Source of the DNA: Pseudomonas sp. CFII64
GTDB lineage: Bacteria > Pseudomonadota > Gammaproteobacteria > Pseudomonadales > Pseudomonadaceae
Assembly: GCF_000416235.1 (NCBI RefSeq)
Contig: NZ_ATLO01000007.1
Coordinates: 1-64,000, forward strand
Reading direction: 5' to 3'
Length of the DNA stretch: 64,000 bases
Shown: positions 8,876 to 17,519 of the stretch, in pieces
How positions within the stretch are numbered: the stretch's first letter is position 1
Layout of the letters: each line of letters begins with the position of its first letter
Notes under the pieces: generated by a model
Databases searched by the model: none
The model's input: only the letters and a program-made list of their open reading frames with translations
What the model was told of the DNA's origin: nothing
Program-made: the position numbers and the translations under genes

Positions 8876-8948
8876 GACCGGCTTCAGCCGGGAGCCGGGA
8901 GCCGGGTTCCCGCTTCGCCCTTCGGCTCGCGGATAAATCCGCTCCTAC
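8870..8948. repeat. REP element (family 1) overlapping the yajD stop, plus a second short repeat
   Basis: The first 25 bases match the family 1 REP arm with one change, and the TAG of its CCGTAGGACC head is the stop codon of yajD. A short duplication of GCCGGGA follows, then a GCGGATAAATCCGCTCCTAC segment resembling the other end of a degenerate repeat pair. Confidence 0.8.
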
Positions 8949-8998
8949 CAACATGACGCACGTATAATCGCCCGCTTTTCCCAGCGAGCATTCCCCCC

Positions 8999-9484
8999 GT
9001 GGCCAACAAACGTTACGCCTGCATTGGCTTGTACAACCCCAAGTCTCCGGAAAACGTCGGCTCCGTGATGCGTGCGGCGGGTTGTTATGGCGTGGCGTCG
9101 GTGTTCTACACCGGCAAACGCTACGAGCGCGCCCGGGATTTCGTCACCGACACCAAGAAAATCCATCAGGACATTCCCCTGATCGGCATCGATGACCTGA
9201 AAAACATCCTGCCGCTGGGTTGTATTCCAGTGGCCGTGGAACTGGTTGAAGGCGCACGCCCGCTGCCCGAATACACCCATCCCGATCGCGCCCTGTATAT
9301 CTTCGGCCCGGAGGACGGCTCGCTGGACCAGGACATCCGCGACTGGTGTGAAGACGTCGTCTACATCCCCACCACCGGTTGCATGAACCTTGCCGCGACC
9401 GTCAATGTCGTGCTTTACGATCGCATGGCCAAAGGCATCAATACGCGCTCAGGGCCGCAGTTCGGCAGAGAAAAAGCCGACTAG
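8999..9484 (+). CDS. TrmH/SpoU-family RNA 2'-O-methyltransferase
   Basis: The 161-residue protein begins with GTG and shows the SPOUT knot fold. Motif 1 is PENVGSVMRAAGCYG at residues 17-31, motif 2 is IFGPEDGSLDQDI near 100-112 and motif 3 is IPTTGCMNLAATVNVVLYDR near 122-141. Its size and lack of extra domains resemble TrmL-like tRNA methyltransferases, but the motif 3 wording (NLAATVN instead of SLNVAVA) differs, so I do not assign a target nucleotide. It stands alone, 123 bases after yajD and 90 bases before a small DUF2892 gene. Translation initiation region is CCCCCCGT before GTG, without a good ribosome site, so the start is less sure than the gene. Confidence 0.85.
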   Translation: MANKRYACIGLYNPKSPENVGSVMRAAGCYGVASVFYTGKRYERARDFVTDTKKIHQDIPLIGIDDLKNILPLGCIPVAVELVEGARPLPEYTHPDRALYIFGPEDGSLDQDIRDWCEDVVYIPTTGCMNLAATVNVVLYDRMAKGINTRSGPQFGREKAD

Positions 9485-9574
9485 CGGCACGATTGCTGAC
9501 AAATGCATTGAACAGTTCCGAACGGCGGCAGTCAGTTTTACTGAACCGAATTCATCTCATCATGGAGAACGATC

Positions 9575-9952
9575 ATGAGCGACACCCCGATCATTGAACG
9601 CATTGACAACGCAGCGCAAGAAATCCACACCCCACAAAACGTTCATGGCTGGGAGCGTGTCGGCTCTCTGGCGGGCGGCGTATTGATGATGGGCAAAGGC
9701 CTGCGTCGTGGTGGCATCTTCGGTTTGATCCAGCTGGCCATTGGCGGCGCTGTATTGGCACGCGGCATCACCGGCCATTGCTCGGCCAAGAGCCTGATCG
9801 AGAAAAGCCGCAGCGACCTGGACACCGCCAAAGCCCGCATCAAGCGCGCTGGCGATGAACTGAGCTTGCTGAAAACCAAAGCGGAAGTGACTGCCGAGAA
9901 CGCCGTTGCCGATGGCGTTGATGCACTGACCAAGCCTAAAGCTGAGGTTTGA
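9575..9952 (+). CDS. DUF2892-like (YgaP-type membrane domain) protein
   Basis: A 125-residue protein with two short hydrophobic, glycine-rich segments (about residues 28-42 and 46-63) with the GGxLMMGKGLRRGG pattern of the DUF2892 / YgaP transmembrane domain, followed by an amphipathic lysine- and alanine-rich coiled-coil-like tail (about 70-125). A GGAG ribosome site precedes the ATG. The rhodanese domain found in E. coli YgaP is absent. A membrane-tethered stress protein is possible; I assign no function. Confidence 0.75.
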   Translation: MSDTPIIERIDNAAQEIHTPQNVHGWERVGSLAGGVLMMGKGLRRGGIFGLIQLAIGGAVLARGITGHCSAKSLIEKSRSDLDTAKARIKRAGDELSLLKTKAEVTAENAVADGVDALTKPKAEV

Positions 9953-10007
9953 TGCTCGCATAGGAGCCAACTGGTTGGCGAACGGGTGCGTCAGTTACCA
10001 CGCAAAT

Positions 10008-10061
10008 CCGTAGGACCGGCTTTAGCCGGGAGGACATTCTCGCGGCTAAAGCCGCTCCTAC
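10008..10061. repeat. REP pair, family 1 with diverged second arm
   Basis: The first arm (10008-10032) is the standard family 1 arm. The second (10041-10061, GCGGCTAAAGCCGCTCCTAC) is an inverted copy in which the central GGTC has become GCTC, separated by only eight bases. Confidence 0.85.
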
Positions 10062-10149
10062 AATGCAATTGCGCGAAGGTTCAGCACAATGGGATGACCA
10101 ATGCGATGGGCTTGTTAGTTATGAGGCGGGGCGGGGGAGGAAGTTCGAG

Positions 10150-10242
10150 CCGTAGGACCGGCTTTAGCCGGGAGCGAGCAAAATCTGACGCCGCAACGGG
10201 TGCGAATGTACCGGCCGCCTCCCGGCTAAAGCCGGTCCTGCG
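10150..10242. repeat. REP pair, family 1
   Basis: Arms at 10150-10174 and 10219-10242 are inverted copies differing at one position. The spacing of 44 bases equals that of the pair at 2619-2711, suggesting the doublet is the mobile or copied unit. Confidence 0.88.
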
Positions 10243-10302
10243 AGATTGACGTCCAAGGTGTGATGAGGGCCCAGACGAGACGGTACCTACAGACTACCAA
10301 TC

Positions 10303-10752
10303 CTACCCCGCGCGAAAGATCAGATAGTCTTCCCAATCATCCTCGGCCACGCTGTTTTCACTGAGCATGCGTCCGGACTGAGAGATGCGCTCCCGATGCA
10401 CTGCATCGCGATCACCGCAGACCAGGTGATGCCACAGCGGCAAGTCCTTCCCTTCGCTGACCAGCCGATATCCACAAGTCGGCGGCAACCATTTGAATTC
10501 GTCCGCCTGACCCGGCGTGAGCTGAATGCAATCGGGCACCGAAGCCCGGCGATTGCTGTAATCGGTGCATTGACAGGTTTTCAGATCCAGCAACTTGCAG
10601 GCGATACGCGTGTAATAAACGCTGTTGTCGTCCTCGTCCTCAAGCTTTTGCAGACAGCACAGACCGCAGCCGTCGCACAGCGATTCCCACTCGGTTGCAT
10701 CGAGCTGATCGAGGGTCTTGCGTATCCAGAAGGGTTCGACTTTAGCGGCCAT
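10303..10752 (-). CDS. YcgN family cysteine-cluster protein (UPF0260)
   Basis: The ATG at [15 protein letters not shown] gives 149 residues, the normal size of the YcgN/UPF0260 family. [15 protein letters not shown] cysteine cluster near residues 26-39 and further cysteines in ACKLL, CQCTDY and DCIQL make a conserved putative metal or iron-sulfur site (zinc- or iron-binding CxxCxxxCC family). The longer upstream frame is not conserved in style, so this start is preferred. The function of YcgN is not known. Nearby ycgL and rnd on the same strand (about 2 kb away) recall the ycgL-ycgN-rnd cluster of gammaproteobacteria. Confidence 0.85.
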   Translation of the reverse strand: MAAKVEPFWIRKTLDQLDATEWESLCDGCGLCCLQKLEDEDDNSVYYTRIACKLLDLKTCQCTDYSNRRASVPDCIQLTPGQADEFKWLPPTCGYRLVSEGKDLPLWHHLVCGDRDAVHRERISQSGRMLSENSVAEDDWEDYLIFRAG

Positions 10753-10962
10753 GGTTCGGGCAATCAGCATCAACAGTGAAAAGGTCGCCAGTCTAGTGGC
10801 ACAAGGGGCGCGGGCCAAGCGCTTACGACTGCCGGTAGCCAGGACTTGTCAGATTGCCAGCAGCGCAGTAGTTTTAGGCCGCTACCTTCCGGACTTCCGC
10901 GATGCCTGCCGTCCACGGCCCATCTGCTTGAGCGTCTGCAATTCTCTTTCTTCAGGATTCTC

Positions 10963-11556
10963 ATGAGCACAAATCCACGCATCGCCGATCACCCTATCGA
11001 CCCGCAATTCACCGAACGCTGGTCGCCCCGCGCCTTTACCGGCGAAAGCATCCCCCAGGAAACCCTGTTGAGCTTCTTCGAAGCGGCGCGCTGGGCGCCG
11101 TCGGCGTACAACTCGCAGCCTTGGCGTTTCCTGTACGCCCGTCGCGATACGCCGAATTGGGCGCGTTATCTGAGCCTGCTGGTCGAGTTCAACCAGTCCT
11201 GGGCGCAACATGCTTCGGCGCTGGTCATCGTGATTTCCAAGACCACCTTCATCGCCCCCGGCGCCACTGAAGAGTCACCCGCGTTGTGGCACACCTTCGA
11301 CACCGGTTCGGCCTGGGGCCATCTGGCCTTGCAAGCGAGCCTGAGCGGCTGGTACACCCACGGCATGGCCGGTTTCGACAAGGAGCGAACCCGTCAGGAG
11401 CTGAATATTCCAGAAGGCTATGAGATCCACGCGGCTATCGCGATCGGCAAACTGGGTGATAAATCGACACTGCCTGAATTCCTGCAAGGTAGAGAAATCC
11501 CAAGCCCGCGCCGTCCGGTGCAAGAGCTGGTGGCAGAAGGCGATTTCACGCTCTAA
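10963..11556 (+). CDS. Nitroreductase family protein
   Basis: A 197-residue FMN-binding nitroreductase-fold protein. The RWSPRAFTGESIP segment near residues 19-31 (the usual R-[ST]-xRxF FMN phosphate site), EAARWAPSAYNSQPWRF near 42-58, and GKLGDKSTLPEFL near 163-175 are standard. Members reduce nitro groups, quinones or enones with NAD(P)H; the substrate cannot be read from sequence. It starts at MSTNPRIADH; the upstream frame is intergenic DNA shared with the divergent ycgN-like gene. A repeat follows immediately. Confidence 0.85.
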   Translation: MSTNPRIADHPIDPQFTERWSPRAFTGESIPQETLLSFFEAARWAPSAYNSQPWRFLYARRDTPNWARYLSLLVEFNQSWAQHASALVIVISKTTFIAPGATEESPALWHTFDTGSAWGHLALQASLSGWYTHGMAGFDKERTRQELNIPEGYEIHAAIAIGKLGDKSTLPEFLQGREIPSPRRPVQELVAEGDFTL

Positions 11557-11561
11557 ATCTT

Positions 11562-11636
11562 GTGGGAGCCAACTTGTTCGCGAGGCGCCGGTATTGCTAC
11601 ACCATTTATCCGCCTCGCTAACAAGTTGGTTCCTGC
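11562..11636. repeat. REP pair, family 2 (GGGAGCCAACTTGTTCGCGAGG type)
   Basis: A head GTGGGAGCCAACTTGTTCGC and an inverted tail CGCTAACAAGTTGGTTCCTGC enclose a 34-base spacer. Related copies occur near 9963, 21129, 30554, 34150 and 61494. It lies between two convergent genes, as many Pseudomonas REPs do. Confidence 0.8.
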
Positions 11637-11637
11637 A

Positions 11638-12570
11638 TTAATACCCCCGCGAGAAATCCACTTCCCCACGCAACGCTTCACCCGCTTCGAAAGCTTTCAG
11701 GTTGGCGAGGAATAACTCGACCATGGCTGTAGGAGAAGTCGGCGCGGCGCTGTGCCCGGTCAGCAGCAAACCCCAGGCGGTCCAGAACGGATGGCGCTGC
11801 GGCAGCGGTTCCTGGCGGCAGACGTCGATGACCGCGCCCGCCAGATGCCCTTCTTTCAGTGCCTCGACCAGATCCGCGTCAACCACGGCAACGCCGCGCC
11901 CGACATTGATGAATAAACCCGTTGGCTTGAATTTGGCGAACAGCTTCGCATCGAACAGATCATGGGTCTCCGGCGTGTTGGGCAGAAGGTTGATCACGTA
12001 ATCCACCTCGCCCACCAGACGCTCCAGATCCGCCATCGCCGCCACTTCAACAAATGGCGCCTGGGTGCGTGCCCGGGACGCAATGCCATAGACCTGCACG
12101 CCAAACGGGGCAAGGAATTGCGCAACGCTCACGCCGATGTCGCCAGCGCCAACGATCAACACCTTGCGCCCCGCCAGGCTGTGACTGGCGCGATTGTCCC
12201 ACTTGCGCTCGACCTGACTCATCAGGCGCGCCAGCACTTCGCGTTCATGACCGAGCATGTAGGTCAGGACGAATTCAGCCATCACCTGACCGAAAATGCC
12301 CACGGCACGGGTCAAACGGTAATCCCGGCTCAAGCTGTCGACCAACAACGGCGTGACGCCCGCCCAGGTCGACTGCAGCCACTGCGGGGTGTGGCCTTGG
12401 CGTAGCAGGTTGGCCAGCAAATCCGGCTGACCCAGCCAGACCGGACAATCGGCCGCCAATCGCGACAATTCAGCCGAGTCGCCGGTACTCATGACTTCAA
12501 GTTCCGGAGCGGCCTGGCGCAGCAATTGGGTGTAAACAGGGTAATCGTGTTCAGCAATCAGAACGCGCAT
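11638..12570 (-). CDS. D-2-hydroxyacid dehydrogenase (NAD(P)-dependent)
   Basis: A 310-residue member of the D-isomer-specific 2-hydroxyacid dehydrogenases. The Rossmann motif VLIVGAGDIGVSVAQFL lies near residues 136-152. The catalytic Arg is in INVGRGVAV, the Glu in CRQEPLP and the His in LLTGHSAA, in the expected order in the last third. The short N-terminal half is like glyoxylate/hydroxypyruvate reductase A (GhrA) rather than phosphoglycerate dehydrogenase, but I would not fix the substrate. It reads from MRVLIAEHDYPVY. Downstream is a REP pair; upstream, 123 bases away, is ycgL on the same strand, so co-transcription is possible. Confidence 0.85.
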   Translation of the reverse strand: MRVLIAEHDYPVYTQLLRQAAPELEVMSTGDSAELSRLAADCPVWLGQPDLLANLLRQGHTPQWLQSTWAGVTPLLVDSLSRDYRLTRAVGIFGQVMAEFVLTYMLGHEREVLARLMSQVERKWDNRASHSLAGRKVLIVGAGDIGVSVAQFLAPFGVQVYGIASRARTQAPFVEVAAMADLERLVGEVDYVINLLPNTPETHDLFDAKLFAKFKPTGLFINVGRGVAVVDADLVEALKEGHLAGAVIDVCRQEPLPQRHPFWTAWGLLLTGHSAAPTSPTAMVELFLANLKAFEAGEALRGEVDFSRGY

Positions 12571-12693
12571 GGCTCAAAACCTTTAAAAACAAAACAGGCG
12601 ACTCGAAGACAGATCGGGCCTGATCAAATCCGGGTCACGTATGCAAAAAGCAGATTTAACACCCTGGCCCGCAGGCGCAGGGGCATTGGTTGC

Positions 12694-12987
12694 TCACATC
12701 GGATCGTTGCGACGCAGCAGTTCTTCCGGCAAGTGCTCGATGTATTCGTCTTCGGCCGGCGGCATCTGCAGGTGATAACCCTGTTTATCGAGGTTCTCCA
12801 GCACCTTGTGGATGTCCTCCCGGGAAAGCTGCCGTTCCGGACTCAGCACCAGGTCGAACGCGTGATGCGGCGTACCAAAGGCGACCATCAGTTCAACCGG
12901 AACACGCTTGAGCACGTCGCTCTTCAGCACGTACAGGTACATTTCGTTTTTCTTGGTGCTGCGATAGATCGAACAAATACGCTTCAA
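12694..12987 (-). CDS. YcgL domain-containing protein (UPF0745)
   Basis: A 97-residue protein with the YcgL-domain wording [20 protein letters not shown] at the N-terminus and [20 protein letters not shown] in the second half, full-length for the family. Its role is unknown. It overlaps the end of rnd by four bases (ATGA type), so the pair is translationally coupled, as is usual for ycgL and rnd in gammaproteobacteria. Confidence 0.9.
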   Translation of the reverse strand: MKRICSIYRSTKKNEMYLYVLKSDVLKRVPVELMVAFGTPHHAFDLVLSPERQLSREDIHKVLENLDKQGYHLQMPPAEDEYIEHLPEELLRRNDPM

Positions 12988-14117
12988 GACTGTTCTCCGG
13001 TACCGGCCAGGTGATCGAGCAGCGCCTGGCCCATCAGGTCGCGACGCCAGCCGCGCAACGACTCTGGCAATTGATAAGGCCCGTCGGGATAACCGCTCTT
13101 GAGCAGTGCTTCGAGGGTTTTCTTGCGCAGCATCAGTTCTGGCGCCATGTCCAGTTGCTCGGCGTAGCGTTGACCCAGGGCGCGCAGGCTTTTGAGCAGG
13201 GTCGCGGCGTCGATTGGCAGCGGTTCAGGCAACGCCTGGGGCCATTGCTCAGGCGGCACGCTGCCGGTGCGTTTGATCAGGTCGAGGAGAAACTCGCCGT
13301 CCTGGCGCACGGTTTTCGGGTGCATGTCGTCGATTTTTGCCAGCGCGCCGAGATTGTCCGGCTGCGTCTTGGCCAGCGGCCACAGCGAGTGTTCCCGCAC
13401 GATGCGGTTACGCGGCAGGTTCCGGGCGCGGGCTTCGCGTTCACGCCACGCACACAGCTCACGCAACACCGCCAGTTGCGCGCGGGACAGCTTCCAGGCC
13501 AGCTTGGCGTCGCGGTACACCTCGTAAGGGTCGACTTCACGACGCAGGTTGGCGACCAGCTCGGCGCCATCGTCCAGCACCCAGGCGTACTTCTCGTCCG
13601 AAAGGCGCGGCCGCAGGATGTTGTAAACCTCGGCCAGGTGCACCGCGTCTTCTGCGGCATAGCTGATCTGGGTTTCCGACAGCGGACGCTGCAACCAGTC
13701 AGACCGGGTTTCGCCCTTGGGCAGGTCGATGTTCAACACCTCCTGCACCAGTCGCGAATAACCCATGGAAAAACCCAGGTTCAGATAGGCCGCCGCCAGT
13801 TGGGTGTCAAACAAGGGCGCTGGCAGACTGCCGGTCAGGCGCAGCAGGACTTCGAGATCCTCGCTGCACGCATGGACCACTTTGATGACATCCGGGTTTT
13901 CCAGCAACGCAGACAGCGGGCGCCAATCATTGATCAGCAGCGGATCAATCAGCCAGGCGCAGGAACCGTCACCGATCTGCAGCAGCGCAGCGATGGGATA
14001 AAAAGTGTCGACCCGCATGAATTCGGTGTCGAGGGCGACAAAAGGCAAGGCCTGCCATTGCGCGCAATGTCGGGCGAGGCTGGCGTCGTCGCGAATCCAG
14101 TGAATATCGATGGCCAC
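12984..14117 (-). CDS. rnd: Ribonuclease D
   Basis: The 377-residue protein is a 3'-5' exoribonuclease of the DEDD superfamily that trims tRNA and other stable RNAs. Exo motif I is [10 protein letters not shown] (Asp30, Glu32), motif II is [10 protein letters not shown] near residue 83 and motif III is YAAEDAVHL near 156-164, followed by an HRDC domain around residues 210-290. I chose the GTG start because GGAGAG lies five bases upstream and the length matches E. coli RNase D (375). A longer frame with an ATG further upstream exists, but it adds a non-conserved segment. Its stop overlaps ycgL. Confidence 0.92.
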   Translation of the reverse strand: MAIDIHWIRDDASLARHCAQWQALPFVALDTEFMRVDTFYPIAALLQIGDGSCAWLIDPLLINDWRPLSALLENPDVIKVVHACSEDLEVLLRLTGSLPAPLFDTQLAAAYLNLGFSMGYSRLVQEVLNIDLPKGETRSDWLQRPLSETQISYAAEDAVHLAEVYNILRPRLSDEKYAWVLDDGAELVANLRREVDPYEVYRDAKLAWKLSRAQLAVLRELCAWREREARARNLPRNRIVREHSLWPLAKTQPDNLGALAKIDDMHPKTVRQDGEFLLDLIKRTGSVPPEQWPQALPEPLPIDAATLLKSLRALGQRYAEQLDMAPELMLRKKTLEALLKSGYPDGPYQLPESLRGWRRDLMGQALLDHLAGTGEQS

Positions 14118-14250
14118 ACGGCTCTCCCATGAAGAATGGCGCGCAGTATATATCGCCATGGGTGCTTACCGCGCATCTGTCCTACACCTGTTGAACATCT
14201 TCATCTTGGGTTTTTGGCGAAATTCCGCACGAAACCGACCGCTGACCGGA

Positions 14251-14886
14251 TTACCGGCTGATCTTGCGCAGCACGTAAACCCGCCACATGGCGTACCCGG
14301 GAAGAAAGTCGTAATGGCGCAGAATCCTGAAGCCGGACGCTTCGAATTCGCCCTTGATCGCGGTCCTGCCGACCACGAACCGGCTGCGTCTGGCGGCGGG
14401 CAGTCCGCAACTGTCGCGGTGGGTCTGCATGCGCTTGCGACGCCATGACCGGATATTGCCATCGACCCACAGCGCAACAATCACGGTGTCGCGGCTGACG
14501 CGGTGGAACTCGCGCAAGATATCCGAGCGTTCGTCGCTGTCGGCAATATGGTGGAACAGCCGCATGCAGAAAATACAATCCACCGCGTTGTCGTTGAGGT
14601 CGATGGAAAACGCCGAGGTCTGAAATGTCTTGATGCGCTTTAGCACCGCCGTTGGGCAGTGATTCTCGGCCAGGGCCAGCTTGTCTGCGGATTGATCCCC
14701 GGCGAGGATGACGCGATTGGCGTGTTCGGCCAGCACCGACCAGAACTTCCCGGCACCACTCGGCAGATCGAGGACCAGGCCCGGCTCCCCCGCCGCCTTC
14801 AACGCATGGCGCGCCAATTGCTCGTCACGCCACAGGCTGAATCGCCGGACGAACCCCGGTCGCGGCTTCTCGCCCACGTTATTCAT
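14251..14886 (-). CDS. Class I SAM-dependent methyltransferase downstream of eptA
   Basis: The ATG at MNNVGEKPRPGFVRR gives 211 residues. Motif I is VLDLPSGAGKFW near residues 38-49, followed by NRVILAGDQS and an AVDCIFCMRLFHHI segment where the methyltransferase-11 domain has its acidic motif. The stop of eptA overlaps this start by eight bases, so the two are one transcript and probably coupled. The substrate is not evident; lipid, lipopolysaccharide or small molecule methylation fits the neighbour. A basic patch RSWRRKRMQTHRDSC in the second half is unusual for the fold. Confidence 0.8.
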   Translation of the reverse strand: MNNVGEKPRPGFVRRFSLWRDEQLARHALKAAGEPGLVLDLPSGAGKFWSVLAEHANRVILAGDQSADKLALAENHCPTAVLKRIKTFQTSAFSIDLNDNAVDCIFCMRLFHHIADSDERSDILREFHRVSRDTVIVALWVDGNIRSWRRKRMQTHRDSCGLPAARRSRFVVGRTAIKGEFEASGFRILRHYDFLPGYAMWRVYVLRKISR

Positions 14887-16528
14887 TTGCCAGCACGCTA
14901 TTGCTGGCCAAGCCACGGCAGCCGGCAAACATATCCAGGCTCGGGTTGTAGACCTTGGTATTGACCTCCAGCAGACCGAGCATGGAGTGAAACAGATTGT
15001 CCTGGCTCAGCGGTGCATTACGCTCTTTTTGCAAGCAACCTGTATCGACCGAGAAAGACGCTTTATAGGCATCGGAAAACCAGGCAAGCATCGGAACATG
15101 CTTCTGTTGATCCGGCGCCAACATATAAGGTGTGCCATGCAGGAACAGATTATATTCGCCCAGCGATTCGCCATGGTCCGACAGATACAGCATCGCGGTA
15201 TCCACCTTGGCCTGATTACTGCGCAAGATATCAATAAGGCTCGACAGCACGTGGTCGGTATACAGCAAGGTATTGTCGTAACCATTGACGATACTTTCGC
15301 GACTGCAGTTGTTCAGCGCGTTACTTTCACACACGGGGGTGAATTTCTCGAACGCCTTGGGATAGCGTTTGAAGTATTCAGGACCATGACTGCCCATCTG
15401 GTGCAACACCAGGACGGTGTCCTGATCGAGGTTATCAATGAAACTCTGCAAGCCCTGAAGCAGGATATCGTCCCGGCATTCGTTATTGGCGCACAAGATC
15501 GGATCTTTGAGGTTACTGACATCCTGCAAGGTCACCCGATCACAGGTGCCCTTGCAACCGGACTGGTTGTCACGCCAGACCACATTCAGACCCGCATGCT
15601 TGATCACGTCCAGCAGGCCCTCCTCGTTTTTCGCCTTGGTCGCGCTGTAATCCTTGCGGCCCATGTTGGAAAACATGCATGGCACGGACACCGCAGTCTC
15701 GGTTCCGCAAGAGTGCACGTCGGTAAAAGCGATCAGGCCTTGTTCCTTGCTCAGGTTCGGCGTGGTGTCACGGCCGTAGCCGAGGATGCCGAAGTTCTCG
15801 GCACGGGCGCTTTCCCCCACCACCAACACGGTCAGTGATTTGCGCTTGCGCGCTGCCCACTGTGGGGAGAGCTTTGCGTCTTCACCAATGGCCACGAACG
15901 GGCGCTGGGCAGAAATCACCTGCTCACTCAAATAGCCGAACGATGCACCAATATAATTACTCGGCACTACCATCAACCGCAGCTCATGGTGGTTACGAAA
16001 CAGCGAAGAAAGACCTTGATAATTGGCCAGCGCCACACCACCAATGGCGGCCACGCACGCGACAGTCACGAGCACCTTGCTGATCAGTTCACGATGCCAG
16101 CGCCGATAATTGATCGGCGTCTTCAACAACAGCAACGAAGGCAGCAGGCCGAGAAAAAGAATATAGAGACCTAACTTTATCGATAACAAACCCTGCACTT
16201 CAGTGGCGTTGGTTTCCGCGAAGTTACGAAACATCCCGGCATCAATCATCACGCCGTACTCACTCATAAAGTAAGCAACACCAGCACTGACAAAGAACAA
16301 CAGGATCAGAACAGGCTTCAATATTCGTTTAAACGCAAACAGGGTCAGAAATATATTAAACACACAAAAGATCATCACGCCGAACGCGACGCGCATGGCA
16401 ACGCCCTTCCAGTCGGAAGCGGTAATTGCAAACAAGTGCTTCCATAGCGTCAGGTTAAACGCGAACAACAAGAAACCGCTGGCGAGCAAGGTGGCAAGCT
16501 CGGGGCGCATGGCTTTAACTTTCAGCAT
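14879..16528 (-). CDS. eptA: Phosphoethanolamine-lipid A transferase
   Basis: A 549-residue inner-membrane enzyme that moves phosphoethanolamine from phosphatidylethanolamine to lipid A, lowering negative charge and polymyxin binding. Five N-terminal membrane segments (about 10-28, 45-65, 70-90, 118-136, 150-168) are followed by a periplasmic alkaline-phosphatase-like domain. Metal and catalytic residues can be placed: Glu239 in VVGESARAENFG, Thr278 (nucleophile) in SCGTETAVSVPC, Asp451-His452 in YLSDHGESLGE and His477 in QKHVPML, mirroring MCR-1 and Neisseria EptA. Six or more paired cysteines in the soluble domain fit the family disulfides. It is the first gene of a two-gene unit with the methyltransferase. 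The 187-base upstream gap is AT-rich, but I could not identify a PmrA or ColR box with confidence. Confidence 0.93.
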   Translation of the reverse strand: MLKVKAMRPELATLLASGFLLFAFNLTLWKHLFAITASDWKGVAMRVAFGVMIFCVFNIFLTLFAFKRILKPVLILLFFVSAGVAYFMSEYGVMIDAGMFRNFAETNATEVQGLLSIKLGLYILFLGLLPSLLLLKTPINYRRWHRELISKVLVTVACVAAIGGVALANYQGLSSLFRNHHELRLMVVPSNYIGASFGYLSEQVISAQRPFVAIGEDAKLSPQWAARKRKSLTVLVVGESARAENFGILGYGRDTTPNLSKEQGLIAFTDVHSCGTETAVSVPCMFSNMGRKDYSATKAKNEEGLLDVIKHAGLNVVWRDNQSGCKGTCDRVTLQDVSNLKDPILCANNECRDDILLQGLQSFIDNLDQDTVLVLHQMGSHGPEYFKRYPKAFEKFTPVCESNALNNCSRESIVNGYDNTLLYTDHVLSSLIDILRSNQAKVDTAMLYLSDHGESLGEYNLFLHGTPYMLAPDQQKHVPMLAWFSDAYKASFSVDTGCLQKERNAPLSQDNLFHSMLGLLEVNTKVYNPSLDMFAGCRGLASNSVLANE

Positions 16529-16715
16529 GACAGTCTGCTTTTATGAGTTGAAATACGTCAGAGCGGCGCCATTCAGGCAACTCCTTCGACGTAGCAAACT
16601 TTAGTCAGGCAGCCATCAATTTTTTGTGAAAAGGATGAGAACAAATAGTCTTGTTCAGCTTCTTTTCAGGTAGGAAAATTCCACAAAACTCAAAACCTTA
16701 GCGCAACAAGCCCGC

Positions 16716-17396
16716 TTAGAACGCCAGTTGTTGTTGATCCGCCATCTGGATTGCCACACGTTCCAGACGCAGGAGGAACTCCTTGCGCGGTTTACCGCCG
16801 CCATAACCAGTCAGCGAACCATCGGCACCGATCACCCGATGACAAGGCAGGACGATAGACATGCGATTACTGCCATTCGCCAACCCTACCGCACGACTGG
16901 CGCCCGGTTTGCCCAATAGAACCGCGATCTGGCCGTAAGTGCAGGTCGTGCCGTACGGCACCTGGCGCAATGCGCTCCAGACCTGATTCTGGAAAACACT
17001 GCCTGGCGTATGCAGCGCGACCTCGAAACGGGTCAAGGTGCCAGCGAAATAACGCGCCAGCTCGTCCTCGATCTGCTGCAGATGCGGGTTATTCCCCGGC
17101 GTCATGGCGTAGCCGAATCGAGCACGCAACTCTTCGAGTTCGCGCATCAGGATCGGCCGGTCAATAAACTCCAGCATCACCAGCCCGCGTTGTTCTGCCA
17201 TGGCAAGCATGGTCCCCAGCGGCGTGGACAGGCGCATGAAGTGCAACGGTTCGCGGGGTTTGGCCTGGGCAGCAATCTTGCGGCCACTCGTTGGCGCCGA
17301 ACTGAAAAGCTCGCCGTCATAGCGCGTGTCGCCATCCAGCATGGCTTTGAGCTTATCGGCGTAGGACAACGGCGCGGGTTCGATGGGTAGGTTCAT
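16716..17396 (-). CDS. ogt: Methylated-DNA--protein-cysteine S-methyltransferase (O6-alkylguanine repair)
   Basis: A 226-residue suicide DNA repair protein. The active cysteine is Cys185 in LPCHRVIGADG, and the preceding NGSNRMSIV and YGTTCTYGQIAVLLGKPGASRAVGLA (residues about 150-175) form the DNA-binding helix-turn-helix and arginine finger. The first 50 residues are an extension not needed for activity, giving a protein somewhat longer than E. coli Ogt; the AdaA Cys-metal domain is absent, so it is not a regulator-type Ada. It lies downstream of no clear partner; maeA is upstream on the same strand but separated by a strong terminator. Confidence 0.92.
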   Translation of the reverse strand: MNLPIEPAPLSYADKLKAMLDGDTRYDGELFSSAPTSGRKIAAQAKPREPLHFMRLSTPLGTMLAMAEQRGLVMLEFIDRPILMRELEELRARFGYAMTPGNNPHLQQIEDELARYFAGTLTRFEVALHTPGSVFQNQVWSALRQVPYGTTCTYGQIAVLLGKPGASRAVGLANGSNRMSIVLPCHRVIGADGSLTGYGGGKPRKEFLLRLERVAIQMADQQQLAF

Positions 17397-17466
17397 GGGC
17401 TGAGTTTATGCCGCTTGCAGGCCGCGCTCCAGCGTTGCCTTGGTGGGAACGGGAGACAGGCCACAT

Positions 17467-17500
17467 AAAAAAGGCCGCCGCAAGTATCCTTGCGGCGGCC
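17467..17500 (-). terminator. Rho-independent terminator of maeA
   Basis: A perfect 12-base stem, GGCCGCCGCAAG and its complement, with a four-base loop is followed on the minus strand by six T. It begins 20 bases past the maeA stop. Confidence 0.9.
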
Positions 17501-17519
17501 TCAGGTCCTGCGTCGAGCG

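Larger units (their letters stand above)
9953..10302. other. Gene-free stretch carrying REP repeats
   Basis: This 350-base gap between the DUF2892 gene and the convergent ycgN-like gene holds a GGAGCCAACTGGTTGGCG half repeat (about 9963-9980) and two REP doublets listed separately. I see no open frame with a ribosome site. Confidence 0.8.

Noticed and set aside
16529..16715. PmrA or ColR box upstream of eptA
   Set aside because: The gap is AT-rich, with an AACAA...TTGTT pair, but no repeat matches the motifs closely enough.
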